Shown: positions 8,937 to 18,167 of the stretch, piece by piece
Numbering within the stretch: the stretch's first letter is position 1
Layout of the letters: each line of letters opens with the position of its first letter
DNA from: Rhodoluna limnophila
GTDB taxonomy: Bacteria > Actinomycetota > Actinomycetes > Actinomycetales > Microbacteriaceae
Assembly: GCA_945862155.1 (NCBI GenBank)
Contig: CAMAXJ010000003.1
Coordinates: 1-64,000, forward strand
DNA length: 64,000 bases
Direction of reading: 5' to 3'
Program-made: the position numbers and the translations under genes
Notes under the pieces: model-generated
What the model was told of the DNA's origin: nothing
What the model saw: only the letters and a program-made list of their open reading frames with translations
Databases searched by the model: none

Positions 8937-9335
8937 ATGACAATGACAGATCCGGTCGCAGATTTTCTGACCCGGCTGCGTAATGCAAACTCTGCCCACC
9001 ACGAGAGTGCTAGCTTGCCCTACAGCAAGCTAAAGGGTCAGATTGCTGAAATCCTCAAGAAAGAGGGTTACATCAAAAATTACACAGTCGCAGATGCCGA
9101 GGTTGGCAAGACGCTAACTATCGACTTGAAGTACGGACCTAACCGCGAGCGATCAATCGCCGGTATCAAGAGAGTGTCAAAGCCTGGTCTTCGCGTATAC
9201 GCCAAGTCAACCGAGCTGCCTCGTGTTCTTGGTGGATTGGGTATCGCCATTTTGTCAACATCCTCAGGTCTGCTTACAGACCGTCAGGCGGCCAAGAAGG
9301 GAGTAGGCGGAGAAGTCATCGCCTACGTTTACTAA
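8937..9335 (+). CDS. rpsH: 30S ribosomal protein S8
   Basis: A 132-residue S8 that binds helix 21 of 16S rRNA and in enterobacteria also represses the spc operon. The [16 protein letters not shown] start and the C-terminal [13 protein letters not shown] signature are present. It abuts rplF with no spacer. The 47-bp gap upstream contains a small GGTCCC/GGGAAACC hairpin and the GAGGAAGG ribosome-binding site. Confidence 0.98.
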   Translation: MTMTDPVADFLTRLRNANSAHHESASLPYSKLKGQIAEILKKEGYIKNYTVADAEVGKTLTIDLKYGPNRERSIAGIKRVSKPGLRVYAKSTELPRVLGGLGIAILSTSSGLLTDRQAAKKGVGGEVIAYVY

Positions 9336-9872
9336 ATGTCACGTATTGGAAAATCACCGATCCCGGTTCCAGCCGGCGTCGAAGTTAACATTTCTGGAGC
9401 AGATGTTTCTGTAAAGGGCCCGAAGGGTCAGTTACAGCTAACTGTTGCATCCCCAATCACAGTTGCCATGACCGACGGTCAGGTAATCGTGACCCGTCCA
9501 GACGACGAGAGAGTATCTCGCTCACTGCACGGACTTACCCGCACACTTATTGCTAACCAGATCATCGGAGTGACCGAAGGGTACACAAAGGCACTTGAGA
9601 TTGTTGGTACCGGTTTCCGTGTTGCAGCTAAGGGCTCTTCTCTTGAGTTTGCACTTGGCTACTCGCACTCAATCACCGTGAACCCACCAGCGGGAATCTC
9701 ATTCGCTGTTGAGGGAAACACCAAGATTGTTGTTTCGGGAATCGACAAGCAGGCCGTTGGAGAAGTTGCAGCCAACATCCGCAAGCTTCGTAAGCCAGAG
9801 CCATACAAGGGCAAGGGTGTTCGATACGCCGGCGAAGTTGTTCGTCGCAAGGCCGGAAAGAGTGGTAAATAA
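9336..9872 (+). CDS. rplF: 50S ribosomal protein L6
   Basis: A 178-residue L6 with two related domains, near the GTPase-associated centre. [15 protein letters not shown] and the C-terminal [14 protein letters not shown] signature are intact. The ATG follows the rpsH stop codon directly. Confidence 0.98.
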   Translation: MSRIGKSPIPVPAGVEVNISGADVSVKGPKGQLQLTVASPITVAMTDGQVIVTRPDDERVSRSLHGLTRTLIANQIIGVTEGYTKALEIVGTGFRVAAKGSSLEFALGYSHSITVNPPAGISFAVEGNTKIVVSGIDKQAVGEVAANIRKLRKPEPYKGKGVRYAGEVVRRKAGKSGK

Positions 9873-9874
9873 TC

Positions 9875-10252
9875 ATGGGTCTAATTCCTAAACTCCGCGG
9901 AAAGAGCGCAACCGCTGCTCGTATTCGTCGTCACCTTCGTCTTCGCAAGAAGATCTCGGGCGACGCGATGCGTCCACGCATGGTTGTAACCCGCTCCGCT
10001 CGTCACATGCTTGTCCAGCTAGTAGATGACACCAAGGGTGTAACCCTGGCGTCAGCTTCGACCATGGAAAAAGATTTCAGAACCCTAAAGGGTGACAAGA
10101 CCGTCAAGGCAGCCAAGATTGGTGCCGCCATCGCAGATCGCGCCAAGAAGGCCGGTATCGCCGAAGTGGTCTTTGACCGCGGAGGAAACAAGTATGCCGG
10201 TCGCATTCAGGCAGTTGCTGATGCAGCCCGCGAGGGAGGCCTGAAGCTATGA
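9875..10252 (+). CDS. rplR: 50S ribosomal protein L18
   Basis: A 125-residue L18, a 5S rRNA-binding protein. The basic N-terminal arm ([15 protein letters not shown]) and the [21 protein letters not shown] end are typical. Its last four bases overlap the start of rpsE (ATGA). Confidence 0.98.
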   Translation: MGLIPKLRGKSATAARIRRHLRLRKKISGDAMRPRMVVTRSARHMLVQLVDDTKGVTLASASTMEKDFRTLKGDKTVKAAKIGAAIADRAKKAGIAEVVFDRGGNKYAGRIQAVADAAREGGLKL

Positions 10253-10914
10253 GTGAAGAAAACAAGGAGACTAACTTGGAAACAACCGATGCTAGTGCCG
10301 CAACTGCTACCGCTGTAGCCGTTGAGCCAGCAGAGCGTGAAGCTCGTCGTGGATCGAGAGATCGTGCACCACGTGGAGAGCGTCGCGACCGCGAAGAAAC
10401 CAAGAGCCAGTTCCTAGAGCGCGTTGTAACAATCAACCGCGTTTCGAAGGTTGTAAAGGGTGGACGCCGCTTTAGCTTCACCGCACTTGTAGTTGTCGGA
10501 GACGGCAACGGCATGGTCGGAGTTGGCTACGGCAAAGCTAAGGAAGTTCCAGCAGCTATCGCTAAGGGAGTTGAAGAAGCAAAGAAGAGCTTCTTCCGCG
10601 TACCCCGTGTTGGAAACACCATCCCTCACCCAGTTCAGGGTGAGGCAGCTGCCGGTGTAGTACTTCTTCGCCCAGCATCCGCTGGTACCGGTGTTATCGC
10701 CGGTGGTCCAGTTCGCGCAGTTTTGGAGTGTGCTGGAATCCACGATGTACTTTCAAAATCCCTCGGATCTTCAAACACCCTAAACATCGTTCACGCCACC
10801 GTTGCAGCACTGCGCCAGCTCGAAGAGCCAGCCGCAGTTGCAGCTCGCCGTGGTTTGTCGGTTGAGGAAGTTGTTCCTGCAGGACTACTTCGCGAGCAAA
10901 GAAAGGCTGTTTAA
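10249..10914 (+). CDS. rpsE: 30S ribosomal protein S5
   Basis: A 221-residue S5, involved in decoding fidelity. The core starts near residue 50 ([20 protein letters not shown]), with [14 protein letters not shown] and [12 protein letters not shown] segments. The first 50 residues are a charged extension with Arg/Glu-rich repeats, longer than in E. coli S5. The start is fixed by the 4-bp overlap with rplR. Confidence 0.98.
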   Translation: MSEENKETNLETTDASAATATAVAVEPAEREARRGSRDRAPRGERRDREETKSQFLERVVTINRVSKVVKGGRRFSFTALVVVGDGNGMVGVGYGKAKEVPAAIAKGVEEAKKSFFRVPRVGNTIPHPVQGEAAAGVVLLRPASAGTGVIAGGPVRAVLECAGIHDVLSKSLGSSNTLNIVHATVAALRQLEEPAAVAARRGLSVEEVVPAGLLREQRKAV

Positions 10915-10918
10915 GAAA

Positions 10919-11104
10919 ATGGCTGCCCGTCTAAAAGTCACCCAGATCAAGTCAAAGATCAGTGAGAGACCTAACCAGGTCCACACTCTTCGCAGCCTTG
11001 GACTGAAGCGAATTGGCGACATTGTCGTCAAGGAGGATTCACCGGTAGTTCGCGGCATGGTTAAGACCGTTGCCCACCTAGTAGTAGTCGAGGAGATCAA
11101 CTAA
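10919..11104 (+). CDS. rpmD: 50S ribosomal protein L30
   Basis: A 61-residue L30. The ATG at 10919, 4 nt after the rpsE stop, gives [18 protein letters not shown], the expected N-terminus; the reading frame is open farther upstream but only inside rpsE. The [13 protein letters not shown] signature is present. The stop overlaps the rplO start by one base. Confidence 0.97.
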   Translation: MAARLKVTQIKSKISERPNQVHTLRSLGLKRIGDIVVKEDSPVVRGMVKTVAHLVVVEEIN

Positions 11105-11895
11105 TGGCTGAAGAGAAAAAGCCAGCAGCAAAGAAGCCAGCAGCAAAGAAGCCAGCAGCAAAGAAGCCAGCAGCTGCTAAGCCTGCCGCTGAGAAAAAGC
11201 CTGCTGCTAAGCCTGTTGCCAAGCCTGCCGCTGAGAAAAAGCCTGCTGCTAAGCCTGCTGCAAAAACTGCTGCCAAGCCTGCTGCAAAAACTGCTGCCAA
11301 GCCTGCTGCAAAAGCTGTCGCTGAGAAAAAGCCAGCCGCTAAAGCTACCGAGCTAGCAACTGAGAAGCCTGCGGCTGCGCCAAAGGTTGAGAAGGTTGTA
11401 AAGCTTGAGCGTCAGGCAAAGTCAAAGAAGAAAAAGGCTGAGCCGGCGGACAAGTCCCCAATCCTAAAGTTGCACCACCTTCGTCCTGCCCCTGGTTCCA
11501 AGAAGGACCGCATTCGTGTTGGTCGTGGTGAAGCTTCCAAGGGTAAGACTTCCGGTCGTGGAACCAAGGGAACTAAGGCCAGATACCAGGTTCGTCCAGG
11601 CTTCGAAGGTGGTGGTGTTCGTCTAGTAATGAGAACTCCAAAGCTTCGTGGTTTCAAGAACCCATTCAGGATTGAGTACCAGGTTGTAAACTTAGACAAG
11701 CTTGCTGAGCACTTCCCACAGGGCGGCGCTGTAACAATCGCTGATCTAGTGAACAAGGGACTAGTACGAAGCAACGAGCCTGTGAAGGTTCTGGGCTCAG
11801 GAGACATCTCAGTTAAGCTAGATATTAAAGTTGACAAGGTCTCCGAGCAGGCAAAATCAAAGATTTTGGCTGCTGGCGGTTCCGTTAGCAAATAG
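11104..11895 (+). CDS. rplO: 50S ribosomal protein L15 with histone-like N-terminal extension
   Basis: The L15 core begins near residue 121 ([20 protein letters not shown]) and fills the last 143 residues, the normal size of the whole protein. It is preceded by about 120 residues of KPAAKK- and KPAAKTAA-type repeats resembling histone H1. The extension is in frame, opens with an ATG overlapping the rpmD stop, and is encoded partly by 15-bp and 24-bp DNA repeats. It nearly doubles the protein. L15 is a 50S assembly protein; the tail's role is unknown. Confidence 0.95.
   Translation: MAEEKKPAAKKPAAKKPAAKKPAAAKPAAEKKPAAKPVAKPAAEKKPAAKPAAKTAAKPAAKTAAKPAAKAVAEKKPAAKATELATEKPAAAPKVEKVVKLERQAKSKKKKAEPADKSPILKLHHLRPAPGSKKDRIRVGRGEASKGKTSGRGTKGTKARYQVRPGFEGGGVRLVMRTPKLRGFKNPFRIEYQVVNLDKLAEHFPQGGAVTIADLVNKGLVRSNEPVKVLGSGDISVKLDIKVDKVSEQAKSKILAAGGSVSK
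11121..11165 (+). repeat. 15-bp tandem repeats in the rplO extension
   Basis: Three consecutive copies of GCCAGCAGCAAAGAA start at 11121, 11136 and 11151, and a diverged copy follows. They encode alternating Lys-Lys-Pro-Ala-Ala units of the basic extension. Confidence 0.9.
11251..11298 (+). repeat. 24-bp direct repeat in the rplO extension
   Basis: Two identical 24-bp units begin at 11251 and 11275, each encoding KPAAKTAA, followed by a partial third unit. They are a second independent repeat array within the same extension. Confidence 0.9.
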
Positions 11896-11916
11896 CACTT
11901 AGCCAGGAGGCCCAAG

Positions 11917-13230
11917 TTGATTAATGCCGTGATTCGTGCGTTCCGCACACCGGATCTACGACGCAAGCTATTTTTCACACTAGCTATCGTCGCTATCTTC
12001 CGCCTGGGCTCTTTCATCCCTGCTCCTTACGTTGACTATGGCAACGTGCAGCAGTGTTTGGCACAAACCAACAACACTTCTGGTTTGTACGAGCTTGTAA
12101 ACCTGTTCTCCGGTGGAGCGCTGCTTCAGCTTTCGATCTTTGCTCTTGGAATCATGCCTTACATCACGGCATCGATTATCACCCAGCTACTTCGCGTTGT
12201 TATCCCTCGCTTTGAGGCGCTGCACAAAGAAGGTCAGTCTGGTCAGGCAATTTTGACCCAGTACACCCGCTACCTAACAATCGCCCTTGGACTACTTCAG
12301 TCAACTACCTTGATTGCCGTTGCCCGTCAGGGAGCCCTGTTTGGAGCTGACTGTGTGCTTCCGATTTTGACTGACTCATCGCCTCTGGCAATCACCATGA
12401 TGGTTATCACCATGACAGCCGGAACCGGTTTGATCATGTGGATGGGTGAGCTAATCACCGAGCGCGGTGTTGGAAATGGAATGTCACTTCTGATTTTTGC
12501 TTCCATTGCATCTTCGTTCCCAGCTTCCTTGTTCGCAATCGCTGAGACTCGCTCAATCGAGACTCTGATTGTTGTAATCGTGGTTGGTGTTGGAATCGTT
12601 GGTTTGGTTGTTCTTGTTGAGCAGTCACAAAGACGTGTTCCAGTTCAGTACGCAAAGCGCATGGTTGGAAGAAGAACTTACGGTGGCCAGGCCACCTACA
12701 TTCCAATCAAGGTAAACATGGCTGGAGTTATCCCGGTTATCTTTGCTTCGAGCTTGCTATACCTTCCAGCACTTATTGCTCAGTTCAACCAGCCAGATGC
12801 TGAAGGACGAGTTGATCCTTGGGTGCAGTGGGTTTCTAACTACCTAACTCAGGGAGATCACCCGCTTTACATGGCACTGTACTTCTTGTTGATCATTGGT
12901 TTCACATACTTCTATGTTGCGATTACCTTCAACCCTGAAGAAGTATCGGACAACATGAAAAAGTACGGTGGCTTTATCCCTGGTATTCGTGCCGGACGAC
13001 CAACCACAGAGTTCTTGGAATTTGTGATTTCTCGTGTGACATTCCCAGGATCGATTTACCTAGGTTTGATCGCTTTGATTCCACTTATCGCCTTCTCACT
13101 GGTTGGGGCCAACCAGAACTTCCCATTCGGTGGAACTTCCATTTTGATCATCGTTGGTGTTGGACTTGAAACAGTCAAGCAGATCAGCGCTCAGATGCAG
13201 CAGCGAAACTACGACGGTCTACTGAAATGA
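11917..13230 (+). CDS. secY: Protein translocase subunit SecY
   Basis: A 437-residue multi-pass membrane protein matching SecY, the channel of the Sec translocon. Ten membrane segments are expected. Conserved pieces include the plug region after TM1 and the QSQRRVPVQYAKR cytoplasmic loop. The start is TTG at 11917, supported by a perfect AGGAGG at 11905-11910 six bases upstream. The stop overlaps adk. Confidence 0.97.
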   Translation: MINAVIRAFRTPDLRRKLFFTLAIVAIFRLGSFIPAPYVDYGNVQQCLAQTNNTSGLYELVNLFSGGALLQLSIFALGIMPYITASIITQLLRVVIPRFEALHKEGQSGQAILTQYTRYLTIALGLLQSTTLIAVARQGALFGADCVLPILTDSSPLAITMMVITMTAGTGLIMWMGELITERGVGNGMSLLIFASIASSFPASLFAIAETRSIETLIVVIVVGVGIVGLVVLVEQSQRRVPVQYAKRMVGRRTYGGQATYIPIKVNMAGVIPVIFASSLLYLPALIAQFNQPDAEGRVDPWVQWVSNYLTQGDHPLYMALYFLLIIGFTYFYVAITFNPEEVSDNMKKYGGFIPGIRAGRPTTEFLEFVISRVTFPGSIYLGLIALIPLIAFSLVGANQNFPFGGTSILIIVGVGLETVKQISAQMQQRNYDGLLK

Positions 13231-13805
13231 TGAAGCTTCTCTTGATTGGTCCCCCTGGGGCCGGCAAGGGAACTCAGGCTTCAAAACTTTCAGAAGTCTT
13301 TGGTATCCCAGCAATCTCAACCGGGGATATCTTTCGCGCGAACGTCAAAAACGAAACCCCACTAGGTCTTGAGGCCAAGTCATACATGGACCGTGGCGCT
13401 TACGTGCCAGATGATCTAACCAACAAACTGGTTCGCGATCGACTTCAAAACCCTGACTGCGTAAATGGATTTCTGCTCGATGGCTACCCGAGAACCGCAG
13501 ATCAAGTAAACGAACTTGCAGATATCTTGAGGGAAACTGATTCTGCTCTCGATGCAGTGATTCAGCTAACCGCTGACACCGATGAGGTTGTTAGGCGTTT
13601 GGCTAAGCGCGCAATTGATCAGGGTAGATCTGACGACACCGAAGATGTCATCAGAAACCGAATGGCCATTTATGAAGATCAGACCGCGCCGCTAATTAGC
13701 TTGTATGCAGCCCGCGGTTTATTGATTATGGTTGATGGCCTTGGCGAAATTGATGAGGTGACTTCTAGAATCGTAGAAGCCCTCAACGCCAAGAACCAGA
13801 GCTAA
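13227..13805 (+). CDS. adk: Adenylate kinase (short-LID form)
   Basis: A 192-residue adenylate kinase converting ATP plus AMP to two ADP. The P-loop GPPGAGKGTQ lies at residues 8-17, with DGYPRTADQ in the AMP-binding region. The LID is the short type without a zinc-binding insert, consistent with length. The start ATG at 13227 overlaps the secY stop; a second ATG at 13230 is an equally usable start. Confidence 0.97.
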   Translation: MMKLLLIGPPGAGKGTQASKLSEVFGIPAISTGDIFRANVKNETPLGLEAKSYMDRGAYVPDDLTNKLVRDRLQNPDCVNGFLLDGYPRTADQVNELADILRETDSALDAVIQLTADTDEVVRRLAKRAIDQGRSDDTEDVIRNRMAIYEDQTAPLISLYAARGLLIMVDGLGEIDEVTSRIVEALNAKNQS

Positions 13806-13809
13806 AAAA

Positions 13810-14655
13810 ATGTCCCGCTCTGATTTTGAACTAAAAACCTCTGAGCAATTTATTGCCATGCGCAAAGCCGGCTTGATCACAGCCAAAGCATTAGAGGCAG
13901 TTCGCAAGGCTTGCGTTGCAGGAGTTTCCACTTTAGAACTTGATCGAATTGCCAACGAAACAATTGAATCGTTCGGTGGTCACTCAAACTTCCAACTTGT
14001 TGCAGGCTATAACCACACCATCTGCGCATCAATCAATCACGAGGTGGTACACGGCATCCCAGCCGAGGCAAGAATTCTTGAAGCAGGAGATATTCTCTCG
14101 GTTGACTGCGGTGCTGAGATTGATGGCTGGAATGGCGATAGCGCTATCACGATTATTGTTCCCAATGCCGATGGGTCTGTTCCTGAAACTGACAAGGTAA
14201 AGGCAAGAATTGAACTATCTCGAGTTACCGAAGGTTCGCTTTGGGCTGGCATTGCTGCACTTGATAAAGCCGAGCGCCTGAATGAAGTCGGTGCCGCAAT
14301 CGAGGATTACATCGATGCACAGGGCAAATACGGAATCTTGGAAGACTACGTAGGTCACGGTATTGGTCGAAACATGCACGAAGAGCCACCGGTTTATCAT
14401 TTCCGAACCAAGGACCTAGGTCCAAAGGTCACCCCGGGACTGGCGGTTGCAATCGAGCCCATGGTCACAGCTGGATCTAACAAAACTAAGGTTTTGGCCG
14501 ATGGCTGGACTGTTGTGAGCAAGGATTCATCAGACGCTTCACATTGGGAGCACAGTGTCGCAGTTCACGATACGGGCATCTGGGTTTTGACTGAGATTGA
14601 TGGCGGCCTTGAGAAGCTAAAGCAGTTTGGAATTTCCCCAGTCGCACTCGACTAG
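13810..14655 (+). CDS. map: Methionine aminopeptidase, type I
   Basis: A 281-residue MetAP removing the initiator methionine from nascent proteins. Visible residues include His81 in NHEVVHGIP, metal ligands Asp99 and Asp110 (DCGAEIDGWNGD), the GHGIGRNMHEEP histidine, and the IEPMV and WEHSVAV glutamates. It closes the secY-adk-map block. infA, which often follows map, is displaced by the 7-kb accessory operon. Confidence 0.97.
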   Translation: MSRSDFELKTSEQFIAMRKAGLITAKALEAVRKACVAGVSTLELDRIANETIESFGGHSNFQLVAGYNHTICASINHEVVHGIPAEARILEAGDILSVDCGAEIDGWNGDSAITIIVPNADGSVPETDKVKARIELSRVTEGSLWAGIAALDKAERLNEVGAAIEDYIDAQGKYGILEDYVGHGIGRNMHEEPPVYHFRTKDLGPKVTPGLAVAIEPMVTAGSNKTKVLADGWTVVSKDSSDASHWEHSVAVHDTGIWVLTEIDGGLEKLKQFGISPVALD

Positions 14656-14751
14656 ACCTTCAGCATTGGGGCTCTAAATGTGCCCCTGGAATCGCATAAC
14701 AAGCCCAGAACAGCTCTTTTGGTAGCACAGCTGCCTAACTCAGACCGCCCG

Positions 14752-14802
14752 TTTTGTTAGGGACCAAAGGACCTATACTCTTACCCAAGGCCGACCGGCC
14801 TT
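14752..14802 (+). promoter_or_regulatory. Candidate promoter and start-proximal hairpin of the organosulfur-like operon
   Basis: A TATACT -10 hexamer lies at 14774-14779 with a weak TTTTGT -35 at 14752-14757 (16-bp spacer). The expected start point near 14786 coincides with an inverted repeat, AAGGCC (14787-14792) and GGCCTT (14797-14802), which could be an operator or a 5'-end hairpin. A GAGGAG ribosome-binding site follows before the ATG at 14821. Confidence 0.4.
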
Positions 14803-14820
14803 TCTAGATGAGGAGAACTA

Positions 14821-15825
14821 ATGAACAAGAGAAACATAAGAGCCGCCGTTGCCTCTGTGTTTGTCGGTGCGCTACTTGTTGGAGCCATTGCTGGACCAGC
14901 ACACGCGAAAGCCACCGACATCAAAGTGGGAATAATTGCCATTAACTCAATGGGTGCGGTGCAGTATGCACAGGACAGTGGCATCTTTAAAAAGAATTCA
15001 CTTAATGTAAGTGAGTTTGTGACCTTCCCAGCTCCACCTCCAGGACTAGCTGCACTAAACAGCGGTGCTGTTCAGTTCATGTATTCACCGAGCATTCCAG
15101 TTATTAACTCCGTTGCCAACGGTGGAATGAAGCTGAAGATTGTTGCTGCGGCCGACGGTTACTTGAAGGCAGACGTTAAGGAAGCGTTGAAAGACGAAGC
15201 TTTTGCTGCGCGACTAGATGACACCGGTGTCTGTATCGCAAAGAGCGGAGCAGTAAAGACTTGGAAGGATCTTGCAGGCAAGACAGTTTCTGTCCCAGCT
15301 CGAGGTGCTCAGGGTGAAGTTACAATCGCAGCTGCGGTAAAGAAAGCTGGAGGAGACCCTTCGACTATCAACTGGGTAGTATTAGGTTTCCCTGAAGTTC
15401 AGACAGCGGTAACCCGCGGAACAATAGCTGCAGGCTTCGTTGTTGAACCATTCACCACAGCTTGTGCTACAGCAGAGGCTGCTTTGAAGGGTCCTGGAAC
15501 TCAGTTCTTCACCGAGGGTGGAGCAGTTGGCGTTTGGGTAACCACTGAGAAGTTTGCAAAGGCTAACCCTGCTGCAGTGAAGGCCTTCCAGACCTCTATC
15601 TACGCTGCTAACAAAGCAGGAATGGAAACCAAAACCCTGAACGCAGTTGTTCGTTCGTCGATGAAGCTAACCAAGCAAACCTTTGCAGTTGCAAAGTCAG
15701 CGAACCCTACGTTCTACCCTTCGAATGTGCTAACTGCTGAGATTCAGAGCGTTGCAGACAAGATGCAGACACTTGGCTTCTTGACGAAGAAGTTCAAAGT
15801 AACTGGGTTGATCCTCTCTAGGTAA
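14821..15825 (+). CDS. ABC transporter substrate-binding protein, NMT1/SsuA type
   Basis: A 334-residue exported protein with a signal peptide (about residues 1-29, ending GPAHAKA) and no lipobox cysteine. The mature part has the NMT1/THI5/SsuA fold signature: VGIIAINSMGAVQYAQ, LAALNSGAVQF and the WKDLAGKTVSVPARGAQGE segment. This family binds sulfonates, nitrate, or pyrimidine thiamine precursors. Context with a sulfatase and a TauE-type exporter favours an organosulfur ligand, which is inference. First gene of a seven-gene run with gaps under 15 bp. Confidence 0.85.
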   Translation: MNKRNIRAAVASVFVGALLVGAIAGPAHAKATDIKVGIIAINSMGAVQYAQDSGIFKKNSLNVSEFVTFPAPPPGLAALNSGAVQFMYSPSIPVINSVANGGMKLKIVAAADGYLKADVKEALKDEAFAARLDDTGVCIAKSGAVKTWKDLAGKTVSVPARGAQGEVTIAAAVKKAGGDPSTINWVVLGFPEVQTAVTRGTIAAGFVVEPFTTACATAEAALKGPGTQFFTEGGAVGVWVTTEKFAKANPAAVKAFQTSIYAANKAGMETKTLNAVVRSSMKLTKQTFAVAKSANPTFYPSNVLTAEIQSVADKMQTLGFLTKKFKVTGLILSR

Positions 15826-15838
15826 TCGATCACGATGA

Positions 15839-16606
15839 GTGAAGGGAGCCAACATTAGCGTTATCCGAAGATTCCTACCTGGTGTGGTTTCCATGCTTGG
15901 TTTTATGCTGCTATGGCAGCTAGGAACTAGCTTCGGACCGCTTTCTGGCGGCTCCCTTCCCTCAGCGATCAATGCAATATCTGCCTTAGGGGCGTTGTTT
16001 GTTCTTCCCGAAATCTGGTTAGCGATTGGCCAAACGCTGTTCATCGCACTTACCGGACTTTTAATTTCCGTTGTGCTCGGTATTCCAGCTGGAGTACTGG
16101 TGGGACTTAGTCCTTTTGCTTACAGGTCCCTCAAGCCTGTTTTAGATTTTTTCAAGGTCATCCCCCCGATCGTTATCATCCCAATCGTTATCTTGGTTTT
16201 TGGGCCAACTACCGAAATGGGAATCTTTCTAGTTGTCTTTGCAAACTTTTTCATGCTGGTGTTTCAATCCGCCTATGGAGTGCGAGATCTAGACACTGTG
16301 CTGCTGGACACCCTTCGGTGCTACGGGATGACCAAATGGGATGAAATTTGGCATGCGCGAATTCCCGGAGCCCTGCCATTTATTGCCGTTGGAGTTCGAA
16401 TCGCAGTAGCGGCTTCAATGATTGTTGCTGTGGTTGCAGGACTGATCGGTGGGGCACCAAGCCTTGGGCAGCAGATGCTGCTTTATCAATCATCTGGGCA
16501 ACCGAATCAGACCTTCGCCATTGTGATTATCTTTGGAGTCCTAGGACTAGGTCTTGCAAGGATATATTCTCGACTACAGCGCAAAATAGTTTTTTGGACT
16601 GACTGA
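15839..16606 (+). CDS. ABC transporter permease 1 (SsuC/TauC type)
   Basis: A 255-residue inner-membrane permease of the BPD_transp_1 family with about six membrane segments and the EAA-like loop after the DTLRCYGMTKWDEIWHARIP segment. The start is taken as GTG at 15839; no ATG is available and no strong ribosome-binding site is seen there, so the exact start is uncertain. It overlaps the next permease by one base. Confidence 0.85.
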   Translation: MKGANISVIRRFLPGVVSMLGFMLLWQLGTSFGPLSGGSLPSAINAISALGALFVLPEIWLAIGQTLFIALTGLLISVVLGIPAGVLVGLSPFAYRSLKPVLDFFKVIPPIVIIPIVILVFGPTTEMGIFLVVFANFFMLVFQSAYGVRDLDTVLLDTLRCYGMTKWDEIWHARIPGALPFIAVGVRIAVAASMIVAVVAGLIGGAPSLGQQMLLYQSSGQPNQTFAIVIIFGVLGLGLARIYSRLQRKIVFWTD

Positions 16607-17376
16607 TGATCAAAAAAGTATCAATCAATGCCATCCAGTCCCTTTGGCTACCTATCTCATTAGTTGCAGCCTGGTGGTTGTTTAGCACCAATTCCGAAGA
16701 CCCGTTCTTTCCACCGCTGAGTGTGATTTGGGATCAGTTTGTTCTTCTGTGGGTTTTTGATAACGTACCCATCCATGTTGTACCGAGTTTGATAAACCTT
16801 TTCTCTGGCTTTTCCATCGGTGTGCTTATTGGACTTGTTGGCGGTGTCATAATCGGGACCAACCAAGGGCTCGCGCGCTATATCGAGCCTTCAGTGGACT
16901 TTATTCGGTCGATTCCTCCAGTAGCAACCGTACCTATTTTCATCATGATTTTCGGACTCAATTATGAAATGCGCGTGGCTGCCATTGCCTTTTCGGCTAT
17001 TTTTCCAACCATGCTCGCGGTGATTCAGGGCATGCATTCCAACAACCCAACCCTGCTTGATACTGCCAAAGTTTTTAGGTTGACTCCATTTCAGACCCTT
17101 GTGCGGGTAAGGATTCCCGCAGCAGGGCCAATCATCTTCTCAGGAATACAGGTTTCCCTGCAGGTAGCCTTCGTGGTCACAATCGCATCAGAGCTACTGG
17201 GCTCAGGATTCGGCATTGGTGCCTTTACTCTTATCGCTACAGATACATTCATGATCACCGATGCTTGGACAGGGGTTATTCTCATGGGAATTCTGGGCTA
17301 TTTGGTGAACTTGGTTTTCAATCTCGTGGAGCGCCGTGCTCTTCGATGGTATTTGGCTTCAAAGAAACTTAGTTAG
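16606..17376 (+). CDS. ABC transporter permease 2 (SsuC/TauC type)
   Basis: A 256-residue permease paralogous to the upstream one, with the loop DTAKVFRLTPFQTLVRVRIP that docks the ATPase. Two different permeases imply a heterodimeric channel. The ATG overlaps the previous stop codon (TGATG). Confidence 0.87.
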   Translation: MIKKVSINAIQSLWLPISLVAAWWLFSTNSEDPFFPPLSVIWDQFVLLWVFDNVPIHVVPSLINLFSGFSIGVLIGLVGGVIIGTNQGLARYIEPSVDFIRSIPPVATVPIFIMIFGLNYEMRVAAIAFSAIFPTMLAVIQGMHSNNPTLLDTAKVFRLTPFQTLVRVRIPAAGPIIFSGIQVSLQVAFVVTIASELLGSGFGIGAFTLIATDTFMITDAWTGVILMGILGYLVNLVFNLVERRALRWYLASKKLS

Positions 17377-17386
17377 GGAGTCACAA

Positions 17387-18166
17387 GTGTCAACAGGAAA
17401 AGTAATTGTCTCAGCGGAATCGGTAGTAATGGACTACCAGACCCCTACGGGAATCAAGCACGTTCTAAACGACATTAGCTTCTCTCTATTAGAAGGTGAA
17501 TTCGCTTCTATCGTTGGTCCTTCTGGAGTGGGAAAAACTACCTTATTGCGGTTGCTTACCGGATTGATGCAACCGACTTCAGGAACGATTCGCATTAATG
17601 GGGAAGTAGTTACTTCTCCGCCTCCTGGCTTGGCTGTTGTGCTTCAGGATTACACCAGGTCATTGATGCCTTGGCTTACCGTGGAGAAGAATATCTCCTT
17701 GCCACTTAAGCGACTCGGACTTTCCAAGACTGAAATTGCAGAAACTATTGAGCTAGTTCTGACTGAAGTTGGACTTAGAGGAAACCAGAAGAACTACCCT
17801 TGGCAGCTATCTGGCGGAATGCAGCAGCGAGTAGCAATTGCTCGAGCAATTGCAGTTCGGCCGCAGCTACTGATTATGGATGAGCCCTTTGCTTCAGTTG
17901 ATGCACAAACCCGCTTTGACCTAGAGGATTTGGTTTTGAAGGTTCGAGATGATTTCAAAATCACCACAGCAATGGTCACCCACGATATTGATGAAGCCGT
18001 TTATCTCAGCGACAAAGTGGTCGTGTTATACGGTTCGCCAGCAGACGTGAAGGAAATCGTCAAAGTAGACCTTCCTTATCCTCGCAATCAGGTCGCGAGT
18101 AGAGGAAGGGAGGAGTTCGCTGAACTTCGGACCAAGATTTACGCTCAGGTAAGAGGCCTTCAATAG
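17387..18166 (+). CDS. ABC transporter ATP-binding protein (SsuB/TauB type)
   Basis: A 259-residue ATPase of the nitrate/sulfonate/taurine class. Walker A GPSGVGKTTLL, signature LSGGMQQRVAIARA and Walker B LLIMDEPFASVD are present. I chose GTG at 17387 because GGGAG at 17376-17380 is correctly spaced; an earlier in-frame start would lie within the permease gene. It powers the two preceding permeases. Confidence 0.9.
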   Translation: MSTGKVIVSAESVVMDYQTPTGIKHVLNDISFSLLEGEFASIVGPSGVGKTTLLRLLTGLMQPTSGTIRINGEVVTSPPPGLAVVLQDYTRSLMPWLTVEKNISLPLKRLGLSKTEIAETIELVLTEVGLRGNQKNYPWQLSGGMQQRVAIARAIAVRPQLLIMDEPFASVDAQTRFDLEDLVLKVRDDFKITTAMVTHDIDEAVYLSDKVVVLYGSPADVKEIVKVDLPYPRNQVASRGREEFAELRTKIYAQVRGLQ

Positions 18167-18167
18167 G

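Noticed and set aside
11097-11300. Antisense open frame opposite the rplO extension, rich in Ala, Gly and Phe
   Set aside because: It is the complement of the repetitive KPAAK codons and has no start context; the sense frame is L15.
14668-14686. GGGGC/GCCCC hairpin after map as a terminator
   Set aside because: The stem is only 5 bp with a 9-nt loop and no T-run follows.
14656-14820. Thiamine (TPP) riboswitch upstream of the NMT1-type binding protein
   Set aside because: The CTGAGA core and the rest of the TPP fold are not present, which also weakens a thiamine-precursor role for the transporter.
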